This document shows positions 5,455 to 11,906 of a DNA stretch of 12,369 nucleotides, in pieces. The DNA is taken from positions 1 to 12,369 of the forward strand of contig JAHHTO010000071.1 of NCBI GenBank assembly GCA_020024595.1, written 5' to 3'. The notes under the pieces are model-generated. The model was given only the letters and a program-made list of their open reading frames with translations, was not told the origin of the DNA and did not search any database. How positions within the stretch are numbered: position 1 is the first letter of the stretch; the number at the start of each line of letters is the position of its first letter. A program made the position numbers and the translations under genes. The DNA comes from Schaedlerella sp. (GTDB lineage Bacteria > Bacillota > Clostridia > Lachnospirales > Lachnospiraceae).

Positions 5455-7599
5455 ATGATGAACACATTTGAAAAAAGAAAAAAAGTAATCTATGATTTTA
5501 TTTGTGATGATTTTTATGTTCCGATGAAGATAAAAGAAATTGCAATGATACTACAGGTGCCAAAGGAACAGAGGGGTGAATTAAAAGAAGTTCTTGATGC
5601 ATTGGAAGAGGAAGGAAAGATATCCCTTTCCAAAAGAGGAAAATATTCAAAAGGTCAGGCAAAACGCTTGAGAGGGATATTTCAGGCGCACCCACGCGGT
5701 TTTGGATTTGTGATTCAGGAAGGTGTAGATGAAGATGTGTACATTCCTGAGGAAAATGTGAATGGTGCTTTTCAGGGAGATGAAGTAGAGTTTATCGTGA
5801 CTGGTGGAAAGGATGCAGGGAGGCGTATAGAGGGGAAAGTTGTCCAGATCTTGTCCCACAGTACAACAAAGGTTGTAGGGTTGTATGAAAAATGTAAGAG
5901 TTTTGGTTTTGTACGGCCGGACAATCAACGGATTTTGAATGATATCTACATTCCGGAAGGAAAAGAAAAAGGTGCCATGACCGGCCATAAGGTCGTTGTG
6001 GAACTGACTTCCTACGGTGGCGAGCATCTGAAGCCGGAAGGGGTTGTGAGAGAGATTATTGGGCATATCAATGATCCGGGAACAGATATTATATCCATTG
6101 TGAAAGGATTTGATCTGCCGATGGAGTTTCCGGAGAGAGTTATGAATCAGGCAGAACGTGTGGGCAAAGATGTTTCGGATGCGGATCGAGCAGGAAGAAT
6201 GGATTTGCGAGACTGGCAACTGGTGACGATTGACGGGGAAGATGCAAAAGATTTGGATGATGCGGTATCGCTGACAAAAGACGGTGAGAATTATAAGCTT
6301 GGAGTTCATATTGCAGATGTAACGAATTATGTCCAGGAAAGAAGTACGCTAGACAGAGAGGCATTGAACAGAGGAACCAGTGTATATCTGGTGGATCGTG
6401 TGATTCCGATGCTTCCACATAAGCTTTCTAACGGTATTTGCTCGCTGAATGCAGGAGAAGACAGATTGGCATTGAGCTGTATGATGACTGTGAATCCAAA
6501 AGGGGAAGTGATCGATCATCTGATTGCTGAGACGGTTATCCGGGTAGAAGAACGAATGAGTTATACAAGTGTTGCTAAGATTCTGGAAGAGAAGGATGAA
6601 GCGGAAAGAAAACGATATGAGAAGCTTGTTCCGATGTTTGAAATGATGGAAGAGCTTTCTCGGATTTTACGGGCACGCAGAACGCATCGAGGTTCTATTG
6701 ATTTTGATTTTCCAGAGACGAAAATGATTCTGGACGAGCAGGGCAGACCGATTGATATCAAGCCTTATGAGAGGAATGTTGCAACTAAGATTATTGAGGA
6801 TTTCATGCTGTTGGCAAATGAAACTGTAGCGGAAGAATATTATTGGAGGGAACTTCCGTTCCTTTACAGAACCCATGAGGCTCCGGATGAAGAAAAGATG
6901 AAAAAACTGAGTACCTTTCTCAATAATTTTGGGTACCATATACGTGTGGGAAATGAAGTACGCCCTATGGAGGTGCAGAAATTACTTGAAAAGGTTGAAG
7001 GGACCCCAGAAGAGACGCTGATCAGCAGATTGACTTTACGTTCAATGAAACAGGCCAAATATACGACAGAAAATACAGGACATTTTGGTTTAGCAGCAAA
7101 GTATTATACACATTTTACTTCTCCTATCCGTCGGTATCCAGATTTACAGATACACCGGATCATCAAAGAGAATATTCGGGGACGGCTGAACGAAGAACGT
7201 ATTACTCATTATGAGAAGATCCTTCCAGAAGTAGCGATGCAGGCAGGACAGACTGAACGGCGTGCGGAAGAAGCTGAACGTGAAACTGTAAAACTTAAAA
7301 AGGTAGAATATATGAAAGAACGCATTGGTGAAGAATTTGAGGGAGTAATTTCCGGTATTACCAAATGGGGCGCTTATGTAGAACTTCAGAATACAATTGA
7401 AGGGTTGGTCCATGTAACCAATATGTATGATGATCATTATGAATATTGGGAAGAACAGCATGAATTGATCGGTGAACATACTCGCAATGTATATAAACTA
7501 GGACAGGTTGTACGCATTCGCGTGCTAGGTGTGGATCGGCTGCAGAGAACGATTGATTTTGAATTTTGTGAAGATGCAGGAGATAATGAGTTGTTTTGA
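5455..7599 (+). CDS. rnr: ribonuclease R (3'-5' exoribonuclease)
   Basis: RNase R degrades structured RNA from the 3' end and cooperates with SmpB/tmRNA in clearing defective messages. The 714-residue product has the full layout: an N-terminal winged-helix segment (about 1-65), two cold-shock/OB domains (about 68-210, with RGFGFV and SFGFV RNA-binding motifs), the RNB catalytic domain from about 245, and an S1 domain at 624-704 (GEEFEGVISGITKWGAYVEL). The catalytic Asp cluster is intact in IDGEDAKDLDDA: Asp260, Asp266, Asp268 and Asp269. The lysine-rich tail of some relatives is absent. The frame is open from GTG 5422, but that codon lies in the terminator stem; ATG 5455 has GGGGAG about 10 nt upstream, and ATG 5458 is an alternative. 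smpB starts 18 nt after the stop, so the two form an operon. Confidence 0.96.
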   Translation: MMNTFEKRKKVIYDFICDDFYVPMKIKEIAMILQVPKEQRGELKEVLDALEEEGKISLSKRGKYSKGQAKRLRGIFQAHPRGFGFVIQEGVDEDVYIPEENVNGAFQGDEVEFIVTGGKDAGRRIEGKVVQILSHSTTKVVGLYEKCKSFGFVRPDNQRILNDIYIPEGKEKGAMTGHKVVVELTSYGGEHLKPEGVVREIIGHINDPGTDIISIVKGFDLPMEFPERVMNQAERVGKDVSDADRAGRMDLRDWQLVTIDGEDAKDLDDAVSLTKDGENYKLGVHIADVTNYVQERSTLDREALNRGTSVYLVDRVIPMLPHKLSNGICSLNAGEDRLALSCMMTVNPKGEVIDHLIAETVIRVEERMSYTSVAKILEEKDEAERKRYEKLVPMFEMMEELSRILRARRTHRGSIDFDFPETKMILDEQGRPIDIKPYERNVATKIIEDFMLLANETVAEEYYWRELPFLYRTHEAPDEEKMKKLSTFLNNFGYHIRVGNEVRPMEVQKLLEKVEGTPEETLISRLTLRSMKQAKYTTENTGHFGLAAKYYTHFTSPIRRYPDLQIHRIIKENIRGRLNEERITHYEKILPEVAMQAGQTERRAEEAERETVKLKKVEYMKERIGEEFEGVISGITKWGAYVELQNTIEGLVHVTNMYDDHYEYWEEQHELIGEHTRNVYKLGQVVRIRVLGVDRLQRTIDFEFCEDAGDNELF

Positions 7600-7617
7600 A
7601 AGGAAATGAAATAGATT

Positions 7618-8082
7618 ATGGCTAAGACAGAGGGAAAATTGATAGCAAATAATAAAAAGGCATATCATGATTATTTTATTTTGGAGAAATATGAGGCAGG
7701 GATTGTCCTCCATGGAACAGAGGTAAAGTCACTTCGGATGGGAAAGTGCAGTATTAAAGAAGCGTTTATCAGGATTGAAAATGGAGAAATGTTTATTTAC
7801 GGAATGCATATCAGTCCATATGAAAAGGGAAATATTTTTAATAAGGATCCGCTGCGTGTTCGCAAACTCCTTCTTCATAAAAAAGAGATTGATAAAATTT
7901 TTGGGAAAATGAAAGAAAAAGGAAATACAGTTGTACCGTTGAGGGTATATTTTAGTGGAAGTCTGGTGAAAGTGGAAATTGGTCTGGCAAAAGGGAAAAA
8001 ATTGTATGATAAGCGTGATGATATTGCCAAAAAAGATCAGAAAAGGGAGGCGCAGAGAGAATTTAAAGTAAGAAATTTGTAA
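7618..8082 (+). CDS. smpB: SsrA-binding protein SmpB
   Basis: SmpB is the tmRNA partner that delivers alanyl-tmRNA to ribosomes stalled at the end of a broken message. The 154-residue product is the usual length, with conserved IANNKKAYHDYFILEKYEAGIVLHGTEVKSLR, then HISPYEKGN and HDPLR-like NKDPLRVRKLLLHKKEI, and the family's basic C-terminal tail (GKKLYDKRDDIAKKDQKREAQREFK) that enters the empty mRNA channel. It follows rnr by 18 nt; its ribosome binding site AAAGGA (7599-7604) is rather far, 13 nt from the ATG. A two-codon reading frame (ATG AAA TAG at 7606) lies between them and is probably incidental. The ssrA gene is often nearby in Firmicutes but is not visible here. Confidence 0.97.
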   Translation: MAKTEGKLIANNKKAYHDYFILEKYEAGIVLHGTEVKSLRMGKCSIKEAFIRIENGEMFIYGMHISPYEKGNIFNKDPLRVRKLLLHKKEIDKIFGKMKEKGNTVVPLRVYFSGSLVKVEIGLAKGKKLYDKRDDIAKKDQKREAQREFKVRNL

Positions 8083-8102
8083 TAAAGTACCGAATCATTC
8101 AT

Positions 8103-8132
8103 TTGAAAGAAATAATACTATTATGATATAAT
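8103..8132 (+). promoter_or_regulatory. promoter P1 in the nlpC/P60 upstream region
   Basis: TTGAAA (8103-8108, 5 of 6) and TATAAT (8127-8132, perfect) are separated by 18 nt. It is the most distant of three promoter-like sites before the hydrolase gene. Its last base is also the first base of the WalR-box match, so a bound regulator could block it. Confidence 0.55.
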
Positions 8133-8148
8133 GTTACAAAAATGTTAA
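8132..8148 (+). promoter_or_regulatory. WalR (YycF) box, perfect consensus match
   Basis: TGTTAC, five A, then TGTTAA matches the established WalR direct repeat TGTWAH-N5-TGTWAH at every position. It lies about 43 to 59 nt upstream of the expected start of P2, a typical activating distance for OmpR-type regulators. WalR is known in other Firmicutes to control cell-wall hydrolase genes, which fits the downstream gene. The regulator gene is not in the window. Confidence 0.55.
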
Positions 8149-8155
8149 AAAGATA

Positions 8156-8184
8156 TTGCAAAAAGCAGTGCGATTTAGTATAAT
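8156..8184 (+). promoter_or_regulatory. promoter P2 in the nlpC/P60 upstream region
   Basis: TTGCAA (8156-8161) and a perfect TATAAT (8179-8184) are separated by exactly 17 nt. The WalR-box match ends 7 nt upstream of this -35, so P2 is the likely regulated promoter. The transcript would start near 8191 and have a leader of about 144 nt. Confidence 0.65.
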
Positions 8185-8250
8185 GCTAATTGTGTATTGA
8201 CGAATTTTAACAAAAACCCCATTTTTTTATATGATTTTAACACTAGATTC

Positions 8251-8279
8251 TTGCAATATTCTGTCGTGTAGTGTATTAT
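8251..8279 (+). promoter_or_regulatory. promoter P3, nearest to the nlpC/P60 gene
   Basis: TTGCAA (8251-8256) and TATTAT (8274-8279, 5 of 6) are 17 nt apart. The -35 is identical to that of P2. The inferred start near 8286 leaves a 49-nt leader. A 5-of-6 plus 6-of-6 WalR-like repeat in reverse orientation (8226-8242) lies at the same relative distance as the box before P2. Confidence 0.65.
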
Positions 8280-8334
8280 TAAAAATATATGTGGGGACAT
8301 AGATGATTAATAGATAATAAGGACAGGTGAAAAA

Positions 8335-9459
8335 ATGAAATTGAAGAAAGTACAGCGTACGATAGTTGCACTGACATTAACGTGTGCGATGACAGTCACT
8401 CCTGTGTTTGCGGCACCAGAGAATAATCAGGGAAGCCTTGAGTCACAAAAGGCTGCTGCACAGAATGAAGCAAATTCACTTCAGTTACAGTTGAATTCTC
8501 TGATTGAGAAGATGAATGATTTGGAACTTCAGTTAATTGCGAAAGGACAGGAGATTATTCAGGCAGAGGAAGATCTCAAAGTTGCTGAAGAAAAAGAAAA
8601 ACAACAGTATGAGGATTTAAAACTTCGTATTAAATATATGTATGAGTCGGGTGAAGGAACTGCGATGGAGCGTATTCTTTCGTCAGGAAGTATAGCAGAA
8701 GTTCTGACACAGGCAGAATATGTACAGAAAGTACATACATATGACCGTGAACAACTCGAAGTATATCAGGAAACAGTTCAGGAAGTACAGAATTTAAAGT
8801 CTAGTTTAGAGAATGAACAAACGAAACTTCAGGAAATTGAAGGTCAGTATGAGACTCAGAAGTCAGAGTTATCTACGACTCTTGAGTCAAAGAATGCAGA
8901 GGTTGCCAATTTGGATGCAATGATCCAAGAGGCTGCAAGACGGGCCGCAGAGAAGGCAGCAGAAGAGCAGAGAAAAGCACAGGAAGCTGCTGCAGCGGCA
9001 GCTGCACAACAGAATAACAATAATAGTAATAGTAACAGTAATCAGGGCTCGACGGGAACAAACAGCAATAGCAGCGAATCAGTTGAAACAAATAGTGGAG
9101 CAGAAAGCGGTGGTTACGCAGAGCCGAGTTATGATGTCAGCACAGGCAATGCAATTGTTGACCGTGCATATGGCTGGGTAGGAAGAGCTGAATATGTATG
9201 GGGAGCATGCTCGCCAGGAGCGTTTGACTGTTCTGGATTTGTAAGTTATTGTCTGACAGGTTCTTATGGTCGTCTTGGTACAACATATACATTTCTTGGA
9301 TGGCCAAGAGTAAGTGACCCACAACCGGGAGATGTGTGTGTGAATGAAGGACACTGCGGTATTTATATTGGTGGTGGACAGATGATTCATGCTGCTACAT
9401 ATGGAGTAGGCGTTATTGTAGGACCGGTGCAATCTGGTATGGTATATGTTCGTTACTAA
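8335..9459 (+). CDS. secreted PcsB/CwlO-like peptidoglycan hydrolase with NlpC/P60 domain
   Basis: This 374-residue exported protein probably cuts peptide stems of peptidoglycan during growth or division. A signal peptide spans 1-26 (basic MKLKKVQR, hydrophobic core, cleavage after VFA). Residues about 34-215 form a long coiled coil of the PcsB type, with a conserved-looking break (YMYESGEGTAMERILSSGS, 101-119) as in hydrolases held inactive until FtsEX acts. Residues 216-262 are an Ala then Asn/Ser/Gly-rich linker. The NlpC/P60 domain occupies about 270-374, with catalytic Cys299 (DCSGFV), His340 (GHCGIYIG) and third polar residue His352 (MIHA). It is compact for the family. The start has GGACAGGTGA just upstream. 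The gene stands alone with three promoters and a WalR-box match. FtsEX partnership and specificity are family-based inference. Confidence 0.93.
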   Translation: MKLKKVQRTIVALTLTCAMTVTPVFAAPENNQGSLESQKAAAQNEANSLQLQLNSLIEKMNDLELQLIAKGQEIIQAEEDLKVAEEKEKQQYEDLKLRIKYMYESGEGTAMERILSSGSIAEVLTQAEYVQKVHTYDREQLEVYQETVQEVQNLKSSLENEQTKLQEIEGQYETQKSELSTTLESKNAEVANLDAMIQEAARRAAEKAAEEQRKAQEAAAAAAAQQNNNNSNSNSNQGSTGTNSNSSESVETNSGAESGGYAEPSYDVSTGNAIVDRAYGWVGRAEYVWGACSPGAFDCSGFVSYCLTGSYGRLGTTYTFLGWPRVSDPQPGDVCVNEGHCGIYIGGGQMIHAATYGVGVIVGPVQSGMVYVRY

Positions 9460-9514
9460 TGAAAAATTCATATAAAATACAAAAGAGATTGAATGAAAGT
9501 ACAAAAGATAAAGA

Positions 9515-9593
9515 GACTGTGGGGAAATAGACAGTCATAAGTAGAGAAGGCAGTAGCTCGTTTGAGTTGCTGCTTTCTCTAAAATTATCCCCA
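9515..9593 (+). other. pseudoknot-capable RNA structure downstream of the nlpC/P60 gene
   Basis: Three elements fall within 80 nt. Stem A pairs GACTGT (9515-9520) with ACAGTC (9531-9536) around a 10-nt loop beginning GGGGAA. Stem B is a 17-bp hairpin, 9543-9559 with 9564-9580, GTTT loop, three G-T pairs. The loop of stem A (GGGGA, 9521-9525) can pair with TCCCC (9588-9592) beyond stem B, giving a pseudoknot. Stem B lacks a T-run (AAAATTATCC follows), so it is not a standard terminator. It may be a 3'UTR structure, a processed RNA or a protected 3' end of the hydrolase message. No known RNA family was recognised. Confidence 0.45.
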
Positions 9594-9637
9594 TAAAAAG
9601 AAAAAGATAGCTAAACGATACCAATTTTTTTCTTCGT

Positions 9638-9674
9638 CATATTTATCATGTAATTATGATAAAGAATAAATATG
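9638..9674 (+). repeat. nested AT-rich inverted repeats
   Basis: TTTATCAT (9642-9649) pairs with ATGATAAA (9656-9663) across a 6-nt loop. The overlapping arm CATATTTAT (9638-9646) pairs with ATAAATATG (9666-9674), so the two stems are mutually exclusive. They could be a switchable leader fold or an operator. The rest of the 9594-9750 stretch shows a seven-T run (9625-9631) without a GC stem and nothing else I can name. Confidence 0.35.
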
Positions 9675-9750
9675 ATAATGAATTGTTTGAATTAGGGCAA
9701 CAGAAAATTCACTTTCGTTTTTGAATGTCCGGTTAGTTATGTGAAAATCC

Positions 9751-9779
9751 TTGCATTTCAGGGAAAATTATGATAGACT
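9751..9779 (+). promoter_or_regulatory. candidate promoter for rpsB
   Basis: TTGCAT (9751-9756) and TAGACT (9774-9779, 4 of 6) are 17 nt apart, and TG at 9771-9772 makes an extended -10 (TGaTAGACT). The transcript would start near 9786, 14 nt before the folded rpsB leader. Confidence 0.5.
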
Positions 9780-9799
9780 ACAAATGTTGTGAAAAAACA

Positions 9800-9868
9800 C
9801 GTATGCGGTTGTCTCTGTCGGTGCCAAACCTGTATTAGCAGACGGTCTCAGGGAAAAGAAAGCATACG
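9800..9868 (+). promoter_or_regulatory. structured 5' leader of rpsB, possible S2 autoregulatory element
   Basis: A perfect 7-bp stem pairs CGTATGC (9800-9806) with GCATACG (9862-9868). Directly inside, GGTTGTCT (9807-9814) pairs with AGACGGTC (9840-9847), using three G-T pairs. The enclosed loop holds GGTGCCAAACC, which may form a small hairpin. The fold ends 17 nt before the ribosome binding site GGAGG (9886-9890). Ribosomal-protein leaders often bind the encoded protein to limit translation, so S2 is the natural candidate ligand, but no known Firmicute S2 leader was recognised. Confidence 0.5.
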
Positions 9869-9898
9869 GAAGATGAAAACCAAATGGAGGAAAGAAAA

Positions 9899-10636
9899 AT
9901 GAGCGTTATTTCAATGAAACAGCTTTTGGAAGCAGGTGTTCATTTTGGACATCAGACAAGAAGATGGAACCCTAAGATGGCTCCGTACATTTACACAGAG
10001 AGAAATGGTATCTATATCATTGATCTTCAGAAATCTGTAGGAATGGTTGATGATGCATATCAAGCAGTTGCTGATATTGCTGCAGAAGGTGGTACAATCC
10101 TGTTCGTAGGAACAAAGAAACAGGCACAAGATGCAATCAGAACAGAGGCAGAACGTTGTGGAATGTTCTATGTAAATGAGAGATGGCTTGGTGGTATGCT
10201 GACTAACTTCAAGACAATCCAGAGCCGTATTCAGAGATTAAAAGATATTGAGAGAATGGCTGAGGACGGAACATTTGATGTTCTTCCGAAGAAAGAAGTT
10301 ATTGAACTGAAAAAAGAGTGGGAAAAACTCGAGAAGAATCTGGGCGGTATTAAAGAAATGAAGAGAATTCCAGATGCAATCTTTATCGTTGACCCGAAGA
10401 AAGAGAGAATCTGTGTACAGGAAGCACATACCCTGGGAATTCCATTGATTGGTATTTGCGATACAAACTGTGATCCGGAGGAGTTGGATTATGTGATTCC
10501 GGGTAATGATGATGCAATCAGAGCAGTGAAACTGATCGTTTCCAAGATGGCGGATGCAGTAATTGAGGCAAATCAGGGAGCAGCAGAAGAAGTTTACTAC
10601 GAGGAAGAAGCAGTAGAAGAGGCTGTAGAAGAGTAA
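9899..10636 (+). CDS. rpsB: 30S ribosomal protein S2
   Basis: S2 is a small-subunit ribosomal protein bound near the back of the 30S particle. The 245-residue product begins with the conserved MSVISMKQLLEAGVHFGHQTRRWNPKM and has IYTERNGIYIIDLQK, FVGTKKQAQ, NERWLGGMLTNF and the IFIVDPKKE and GIPLIGICDTNCDPE motifs in the normal order. It ends in an acidic tail (EEVYYEEEAVEEAVEE). ATG 9899 is chosen over the in-frame ATG at 9884, because the ribosome binding site GGAGG (9886-9890) overlaps the region just after that earlier codon and S2 proteins begin at MSVIS. tsf follows after 170 nt, the usual bacterial order. A folded leader and candidate promoter precede it. Confidence 0.98.
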   Translation: MSVISMKQLLEAGVHFGHQTRRWNPKMAPYIYTERNGIYIIDLQKSVGMVDDAYQAVADIAAEGGTILFVGTKKQAQDAIRTEAERCGMFYVNERWLGGMLTNFKTIQSRIQRLKDIERMAEDGTFDVLPKKEVIELKKEWEKLEKNLGGIKEMKRIPDAIFIVDPKKERICVQEAHTLGIPLIGICDTNCDPEELDYVIPGNDDAIRAVKLIVSKMADAVIEANQGAAEEVYYEEEAVEEAVEE

Positions 10637-10646
10637 AAAGGATTTG

Positions 10647-10683
10647 AATGCTTCAGCCTGACAAGTGCAGGTTGAAGCATTTT
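10647..10683 (+). terminator. terminator/attenuator between rpsB and tsf
   Basis: A 14-bp stem pairs AATGCTTCAGCCTG (10647-10660) with CAGGTTGAAGCATT (10668-10681), one G-T pair, around a 7-nt loop. The T-run is short (TTTT, then CT), so termination is probably partial. Partial termination here would let rpsB outproduce tsf from one promoter. Confidence 0.7.
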
Positions 10684-10684
10684 C

Positions 10685-10758
10685 TAGTATTATCTTTATA
10701 AATACTACATGTATATTATAGATATGATCATATTACGAATCATCAGAAGATAATACTA
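10685..10758 (+). promoter_or_regulatory. structured tsf leader with alternative stems and a palindrome
   Basis: TAGTATTATCT (10685-10695) is the exact reverse complement of AGATAATACTA (10748-10758), extended by one A-T and one G-T pair. Its first seven bases can instead pair with AATACTA at 10701-10707, so two folds compete. Between them lies a perfect 12-base palindrome ATATGATCATAT (10722-10733). No convincing promoter is seen: AT-rich -10-like hexamers at 10712-10719 lack a good -35. The stretch may be an attenuator or an operator; which one cannot be decided from sequence. Confidence 0.4.
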
Positions 10759-10806
10759 TCAATAAAGGATAGACGGCTCGTAAAAAAGAAGAGGAGGAAT
10801 AAAATC

Positions 10807-11727
10807 ATGGCAATCACAGCAAGCATGGTAAAAGAATTAAGAGAAATGACAGGTGCAGGAATGATGGACTGCAAAAAGGCTCTCAATGAAACAAACGGAG
10901 ATATGGATGCAGCAGTAGAATTCCTGAGAAAAAATGGACAGGCTAAAGCTGAGAAGAAGGCAGGAAGAATCGCTGCAGAAGGTATTGTTAAGGCTGTAGT
11001 AAAAGATGATAAAGTTGCAGCTATCGTAGAAGTAAACTCTGAGACAGACTTTGTTGCTAAGAACGCAGATTTCCAGTCATTTGTTGAGGAAGTTGTAAAT
11101 CAGGTAGCAGATTCTGATGTAGCAGATATGGATGCATTTATGGCTGAGGCATGGGGTGCAGATAACACGAAGACTGTAAAAGATGCTCTTGTAGAGAAAA
11201 TTGCAGTGATCGGTGAGAACTTAAGTATCAGAAGATTTGAAAAAGTTGTTGCTGACGGATGTGTAGTATCTTATATTCACGGCGGTGGACGTATCGGTGT
11301 TCTGTTAGAGGCTGATACAGATGTTGTGAATGATGAGATCAAGGCATGCTTGAAGAATGTAGCTATGCAGGTAGCTGCAATGTCTCCGAAGTATGTATCT
11401 CGTGCAGAAGTAGATCAGACATTCCTTGATAAAGAAAAAGAAATTCTGCTCGCACAGGCTAAGAAAGAGAATCCAGAGAAACCGGATAACATCATCGAGA
11501 AGATGATCATCGGACGTCTGAACAAAGAGATGAAAGAAATCTGCCTGCTTGATCAGGTATATGTTCAGGATTCTGATCTGACAGTTGCTAAGTATGTAGA
11601 AAAGGTAGCAAAAGAGAACAATGCTAATGTAACAGTTAAAAAGTTTGTTCGTTTTGAGACAGGTGAAGGTCTTGAGAAGAAGAATGAAGACTTTGCAGCT
11701 GAAGTTGCAGCACAGATGGGTAATTAA
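10807..11727 (+). CDS. tsf: translation elongation factor Ts
   Basis: EF-Ts is the nucleotide exchange factor that recycles EF-Tu-GDP. The 306-residue product has the N-terminal UBA-like domain with VKELREMTGAGMMDCKKAL (8-26), the key TDFVAKN motif (80-86) that contacts the EF-Tu nucleotide site, and a core with IHGGGRIGVLLEADT and the AMSPKYVSRAEV motif. Length and order are normal for Clostridia. The start has GAGGAGG (10791-10797) 9 nt upstream. rpsB lies upstream, and a strong hairpin follows the stop. In many bacteria pyrH and frr come next; here an insertion sequence begins instead, so the downstream neighbours are displaced or lie beyond the window. Confidence 0.98.
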   Translation: MAITASMVKELREMTGAGMMDCKKALNETNGDMDAAVEFLRKNGQAKAEKKAGRIAAEGIVKAVVKDDKVAAIVEVNSETDFVAKNADFQSFVEEVVNQVADSDVADMDAFMAEAWGADNTKTVKDALVEKIAVIGENLSIRRFEKVVADGCVVSYIHGGGRIGVLLEADTDVVNDEIKACLKNVAMQVAAMSPKYVSRAEVDQTFLDKEKEILLAQAKKENPEKPDNIIEKMIIGRLNKEMKEICLLDQVYVQDSDLTVAKYVEKVAKENNANVTVKKFVRFETGEGLEKKNEDFAAEVAAQMGN

Positions 11728-11760
11728 TCCAAATTTTGGATAATTGATAAAATAGCTTAT

Positions 11761-11795
11761 AACCCCTTGAAAACCCAGTGTTTTCAAGGGGTTTT
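11761..11795 (+). terminator. intrinsic terminator after tsf
   Basis: A perfect 14-bp stem pairs AACCCCTTGAAAAC (11761-11774) with GTTTTCAAGGGGTT (11780-11793) over a 5-nt CCAGT loop. The T-run is short (TTTT, 11792-11795, then GG). It closes the rpsB-tsf unit and would shield the following insertion sequence from tsf transcription. Confidence 0.85.
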
Positions 11796-11872
11796 GGCAT
11801 TATGGGCTTAAGCCTGTTGAGTGGGTGGATTCTTTCATTGTTCCGAAAAATGTAGTCCACGAAACAATAAAC

Positions 11873-11889
11873 CACCCGCTATGCGGGTG
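11873..11889 (+). repeat. subterminal hairpin of the IS left end
   Basis: CACCCGC (11873-11879) and GCGGGTG (11883-11889) form a perfect 7-bp stem with a TAT loop. IS200/IS605 transposases recognise such imperfect-palindrome hairpins near each end as single-stranded DNA. An upstream GGGTGG (11823-11828) could compete for the CCACCC arm. Confidence 0.7.
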
Positions 11890-11906
11890 CGCATCGAATG
11901 TTATAC

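Noticed and set aside
5647..6309. A 220-codon open frame on the minus strand inside rnr
   Set aside because: It lies wholly antisense to the conserved cold-shock and RNB domains, has no family resemblance and no good ribosome binding site. It is a shadow of rnr codon use.
8083..8334. tmRNA gene (ssrA) next to smpB
   Set aside because: The gap is only 252 nt and is filled by promoters. There is no tRNA-like CCA end, T-arm or tag reading frame, and none was seen elsewhere.
8286..8334. Riboswitch before the nlpC/P60 gene, such as the c-di-AMP type often found there
   Set aside because: The leader from P3 is too short and no conserved riboswitch motif or terminator is seen in the longer leader from P2.
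9543..9580. Standard intrinsic terminator for the nlpC/P60 gene
   Set aside because: The 17-bp hairpin is followed by AAAATTATCC, not a T-run, and the minus-strand side also lacks one. I list it as an unassigned structure instead.
9620..9633. Terminator at the seven-T run 9625-9631
   Set aside because: No GC-containing stem precedes the T-run within a workable distance.
11305..11787. A 160-codon minus-strand frame across tsf and its terminator
   Set aside because: Its translation is rich in Leu, Phe, Ile and Cys as expected from the reverse of tsf codons, and it begins inside the terminator hairpin.
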